DNA of 64,000 nt, taken from the NCBI RefSeq assembly GCF_963422355.1, contig NC_085093.1, forward strand, positions 210,561 through 274,560. The letters run 5' to 3'. Origin of the DNA: Corticium candelabrum. Its lineage: Eukaryota; Porifera; Homoscleromorpha; Homosclerophorida; Plakinidae. The notes beneath the pieces are model-generated. The model had not been told where the DNA came from and did no database searches. It was given only the letters and a program-made list of their open reading frames with translations. Shown here piece after piece: positions 59,899 to 64,000 of this stretch (the first letter of the stretch is position 1; every line of letters begins with the position of its first letter). A program made the translations under genes and the position numbers.

Positions 59899-61622
59899 CA
59901 CTGTCAGAACTGTGTTCTAAGAGTTCCTTTGCTGTAAATCAATAGATGTGTTGATGAGATTGGAAAACTCGGTCTGCAGTATTGAGTCTGCTCTTAGCTG
60001 ACGCAATCTAGTGATCACCGGTTTCCACCTAGCGTCTGTTTTTCTGGGATTTGAGGAGGTCATTTCTAAATTAACTCTAAGGTTGGAAGGAAAGTACCGC
60101 CATCCAACTCTTTGTTTAGGTTAGGTATTAATCCAGTCTTGGTGGGGTTACTTTGTCCTTCATGGGGAATGAATGCACAGATACAACAACACAACTCTAG
60201 TTTACAAAGTAATTAGCAACAGTGCATGTGATGACCATGGGGGGACTTACTGCTGCTAGGACAGACATTGGTGATACTAACCTCTAATAGATTTCCTGTG
60301 AAGATAATTTGTCTACTTGGGCTGACGTTAGTGCAGTGAGCATTCAATGTGATTCTCTGACATCATGCTTACCCTGAAGGTGTATGTATGTGAAACCCTT
60401 GATTATCACTTAGAGAGTTCAGCAGGAGGTTCTATGTCCCTTACCTACAATGACTACTTGTTTACTGTTTTGCAGCAGTAACTTGTTATCATTTTGTCAT
60501 TGGTTAATTAATTAATACGGTTGTGGTAAACTTAATTCATGTTCATGTATGAGTTTTCTTATGCAAGCTGGGCTTACAATTTGTTAACAAGTCTGTGCCT
60601 ACACACAGCCACAATCTTGTAAGAGTCACTTGATAGCTGACTTGCGGCTCTGTCAAATGCAGTGCATCAACATCAGACCCTATATGAAGCTATACTGTTT
60701 ACTTACTGTGAGCATAAAGACACAGACTAAAACAGTTGGCAGAACATAACCTATAAACCTATACCATTTGGATTCATGAAAATATTAATTAGTTATGGAT
60801 TTGATTACTAAACACAAGAATGTAGTGTCAGTTTTTCAGCCCACTGATAGCTTGGATTGATGACTTACTACTGTTTATTGTTTTCTGATTATTAATTAAC
60901 GTTCTCATGCAGATTTCAAAGCATTTCTCTAAGCAAACAGATTCTTCACTTGGATTCGGTGGCTGACTTTGTAATTATTCTTTGGACGATTTGAATATGG
61001 GTTTCAATAAAGTTTTAATGGGTTGCTGTGGGTCTTCACTCCTTGACCTCCTACCTCACCCAATGCGCGCACTATTAAATTTATGTACATCATAGATTAA
61101 GAAATGCGGTGGTCTACATGTCCTCAGCTGGCTCTCACCTAAATCTGTTGGTCACAATAATTCTTCTGTTTTGAGTAGCTGAACGGTCATTAGTTAACTA
61201 AAAAGCGTTAGAATCATGAACGTCAGCAGACAGCATTCATAAAACACTACTATACCGGTTTATGGCTGTGCTAAGAGGAGGTCATATTTACCACAATTCA
61301 TCTATAGCTACTCAATTTATCTACATATGTAGAGATCTATAATTATAACTACTGCCACACACCTTTTCAATAGGTTAGACGCTACTTCCTAAGTTAGATT
61401 GTTTTCCTTGTTCAAGGGTCATAATTACTGAATAACACTCTTGAACAACATTGTGTGTTATAGGTGTGCATCCGGGATAAACTAAAAAGTTCTGCCCACA
61501 TCCGGGTGAGATCACTCTGCGTTATATATCCCAACATGTGCACTGTCTCTCTTCAGCTTGCTGTTTACACGCTAGTCTAATATTCAACACTCTCCCGCTT
61601 GCCTCGTTCATTCTCCACTCGT
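59899..61622. other. intergenic between RPL38 and formin gene
   Basis: About 1.7 kb without any supported gene or recognised repeat. An AATAAA occurs at about 61008. The frames are closed and no homologous segment was recognised. Confidence 0.6.
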
Positions 61623-62858
61623 CATGTCTCGTGGCAGTTACATTGTAAAGGAAGATACTGTCTTCTCCGCTCGTCTCTCATCAGTCTCTGGCAGAAGAGC
61701 CACAAAGTCCTCCCAATCACTAGACGACAACGCAGGTAACTAAACCGGCAACTTATGCAGATAAATTGCCGCTAATGTCAAACGAACGGGCGGCGGAAGA
61801 ATGCTTACTGAGCAGTTTCCTCGTATCTGCAGGCCTAACGAGTCGTCCTATGCCTGAAGACGACGAACTAAACAGTTTATTCGAGCACCTACTGGTTGGT
61901 GGCATGTTTTGCCGCTGCGGCGTCAAGGCGGTGTTGTCTGTCGCTGATTGCTGTCTTGGTTTCTTCTTTCCTGTTAGGACAAGATGAATTTATCGCCAGA
62001 GAAGACGTCAGAGCTGCAGAATCGGTCGAAAGACGACAAATGGAGGCTGCTGCGCGCGAAGGTATAAATCGGCGAGTTGTTTTATGTCTGTGAGCTTGTT
62101 TTCAGGTCTGTGTGAGGTTGTTTGCTCAATCGAGCGGCAACGTTAGCCGGCAATACCACACGGTGAATGGCTTCGAGCGTTATACATTTTTTAATGCAGT
62201 AGGAGTATCTCCGTTTCGACGCTTTCCAGTGAATTGAGTTGTATACATAGGGTGGGCGTGGCTACAGTGGGTGAGATCTTATCAAATTCTGCATCAACGT
62301 CATAGAAATCTCACTCGCTGACCCTCAAATGTGATTTGGCGTCAACTTTCAAGGAGGCCTAGGTATCAGCATGTGTCTGATTGTGTACCTACGTACAGAC
62401 CTCTTTTGTCTGAGATTGTAATTCTGATTTTGTTAGCCCACTGGACGGTGCCACTTAGACTGGTTGCCCGGTCTTCCTAGACTTTATCTCTTTTTTATCT
62501 TGTGTATTATAATACAAACTTTGCATTGAGTTTAGTTGTTGGGACAGGCAAGGTCACTATACAGGATATGTACTTGCCAATCTGACTGGCATCATACAAC
62601 ACCTGATGTTATCTAGAAGGAAATGGGACTGTAGTTTTGATTTGCTGTTGACTATTGTGTCATCATGCATGTGGGCTCAAAGTCCATCTAGTATGGTGCT
62701 GTTTATGGTTTGAATTTTCATACAGTGGGTCATTTTAAGAGGTGTAGTATTTGTAGTGGATCAAAGTTTTCAAACTGAACATGAAAGGTGGCTGATTCAG
62801 CCTTTCTATTGTGTTCATTTCTAACATGACAGGCTATCTACACAGAGAGTAGCAGTTG

Positions 62859-62889
<31 letters not shown>

Positions 62890-63290
62890 TGTGTGTGTGT
62901 GGTGTGTGTTTGTGTTTGTGTTTGTGTTTGTCGTACAGCATGACAGTACCATCAGTGCTGACAGCTGTGTTTCAGGTGTGTTCATGTGCATGTAAATGTA
63001 AGTGCTACTACATTCAACTCAAACACTGAGTTGTAGGATTTCAAGGGTATGTGAACAGCAGCTGTTGGTTACATGGCCATTTCAGCACCCATCCTTCATG
63101 ACCAAATGTATGTGCATGTATCATGCAGTCACTGGAAAGTGTCTATTTGATTCTATTAACTAAGTGTCCCTTGCTTGTTGAATTCCAAGAACAGTACCAA
63201 TGTTTAATGTAATCTGTTGATTTGCTGATTTGATTGGTGGTTTGCAAGTGAATATGATAGTATTAGTATCTTTGAAGTTACACAAGATGG

Positions 63291-63356
<66 letters not shown>

Positions 63357-64000
63357 TTTCAGTCACTTTCACGACTAATTGAATGAGTTGTGAATTATAC
63401 ATAATTGGAATATAGACTGTACAAGCCGCTGGAAACACTCAAACAAGGTGGCAGCTAGTTAGCTATATTGATGATTCTTTATGAAATTTATCATCTACTT
63501 TCTGTCACTGTGGTGAATATCTATGGCATTGATGCTAGATAACTTATTTTGGATGTTGTTGCTGTGACTCAGTGCAGTAGATACAGTATATATTGTAACA
63601 CAAACATTATGATCTGGTTGTCTGTAGGAGGTGATGCACACAAGGTTTACTGTTGAATATTACTTGGATCAGTTGACTCGTCATATGAGTTTGAAGTTGA
63701 AAGTAAAGCATCCTAAGAGAAAGCATATGAAGGGTTTAGCTCCAATCAGTGAACTATTGAAGTCTTTGGAAGTGGATCTCAGGACAAATCCTAACAATGA
63801 GTAAGTACAGAATTGGTCAGAATCTCTGTCTGTGTACTGTCTTCAACTGGTTTATGTCATTGATTTTCCCAAATAACCAAAATGTTATGTTGTCTGCATA
63901 TAGCTGGTCCATGATGTTTGTTGATGAGCCCAATAGTGGTGTTGTCATTCTCATTGACTTTCTCAGCTTTCTTCAAAGCGACAACACAGAACGTCCGAAG
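61623..64000 (+). CDS. FMNL/FRL-like formin, N-terminal exons (runs past window end)
   Basis: The first exon starts at ATG 61623 (MSRGSYIVKEDTVFSARLSS) and ends near 61736. Exon 2 (about 61833-61890) gives RPMPEDDELNSLFEHLL. Exon 3 (about 61979-62062) gives DKMNLSPEKTSELQNRSKDDKW. Exon 4 (about 63629-63800) gives RFTVEYYLDQL...ELLKSLEVDLRTNP. Exon 5 starts near 63904 with WSMMFVDEPNSG and IDFLSFLQ and runs past 64000. This matches the GTPase-binding/FH3 start of FRL/FMNL formins (MPEPGELEERF, MNLPPDKARLL, KKWELI, LRELEISLRTN, VLVEYLSFAQ). Formins nucleate actin filaments; this region gives Rho/Cdc42 control and autoinhibition. FH1 and FH2 lie outside the window. DAAM or diaphanous types fit less well. 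Confidence 0.82.
62857..62932. repeat. (GT)n microsatellite with TTTG variants
   Basis: GT repeat broken by GGTGTG and followed by TTTGTG units, in the 1.5-kb formin intron. Confidence 0.93.
63292..63355. repeat. (CA)n microsatellite
   Basis: Pure CA run in the same formin intron. The minus-strand open frame over it is an artefact. Confidence 0.97.

Noticed and set aside
59517-59945. 142-aa frame over RPL38
   Set aside because: It reads through two RPL38 introns; removing them restores the conserved eL38 sequence.

Overview
The window is nuclear DNA of an invertebrate animal. Genes are split by many short GT-AG introns. The homologues recognised are animal or eukaryotic ones (R7-family RGS, KATNIP, FOXK, CCP110, CEP20, a septin, an FMNL/FRL-like formin, RPL38, COX6B, LENG8). 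The DNA is AT-rich and crowded with CA/GT and CTGT microsatellites. Gene spacing is tight, with three divergent gene pairs. A sponge or another early-branching lineage would fit, but the sequence alone does not settle this.

Layout. 1-3360: a 12-bp minisatellite with a 239-bp higher-order period, the last two exons of a mu-crystallin (CRYM)-like gene on +, and a CA tract of about 550 bp. 3361-5059 (-): a two-exon gene joining an RRM to a CD2BP2-type GYF domain. 5156-12190 (+): an R7-family RGS gene (DEP, GGL, RGS), with a pogo-like MITE and a LINE fragment in its introns. 12598-26209 (+): a large KATNIP gene with at least four copies of its repeated module and a second MITE in an intron. 27011-27686 (+): an unrecognised two-exon gene. 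28290-34344: a Tc1/mariner element interrupted by a nearly full-length Ty3/gypsy LTR retrotransposon, both with visible target-site duplications. 34744-35283 (-): a small heat shock protein with TATA box and heat-shock element. 36182-39845 (+): a SEPT3/9-type septin with an EF-hand-like N-terminal extension. 41293-45240 (+): FOXK. 46397-46669 (-): COX6B. 46998-55592 (+): LENG8, with an antisense LINE in its second intron. 56022-57764 (-): CCP110. 58710-59216 (-): CEP20/FOPNL. 59424-59898 (+): RPL38. 61623 to the window end (+): the start of an FMNL/FRL-like formin.

Three genes (KATNIP, CCP110, CEP20) act in centriole and cilium biology in other animals. The rest serve general functions: G-protein signalling, splicing or mRNA handling, cytoskeleton, respiration, translation and stress. 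The points most worth a second look are the RRM-GYF fusion, the EF-hand-like septin extension, the nested transposon pair, the hairpin beside the heat-shock promoter, and LINE copies that appear to end in CTGT repeats. Exon limits were read by eye from GT-AG signals, reading-frame phase and family conservation, so single boundaries may be wrong.
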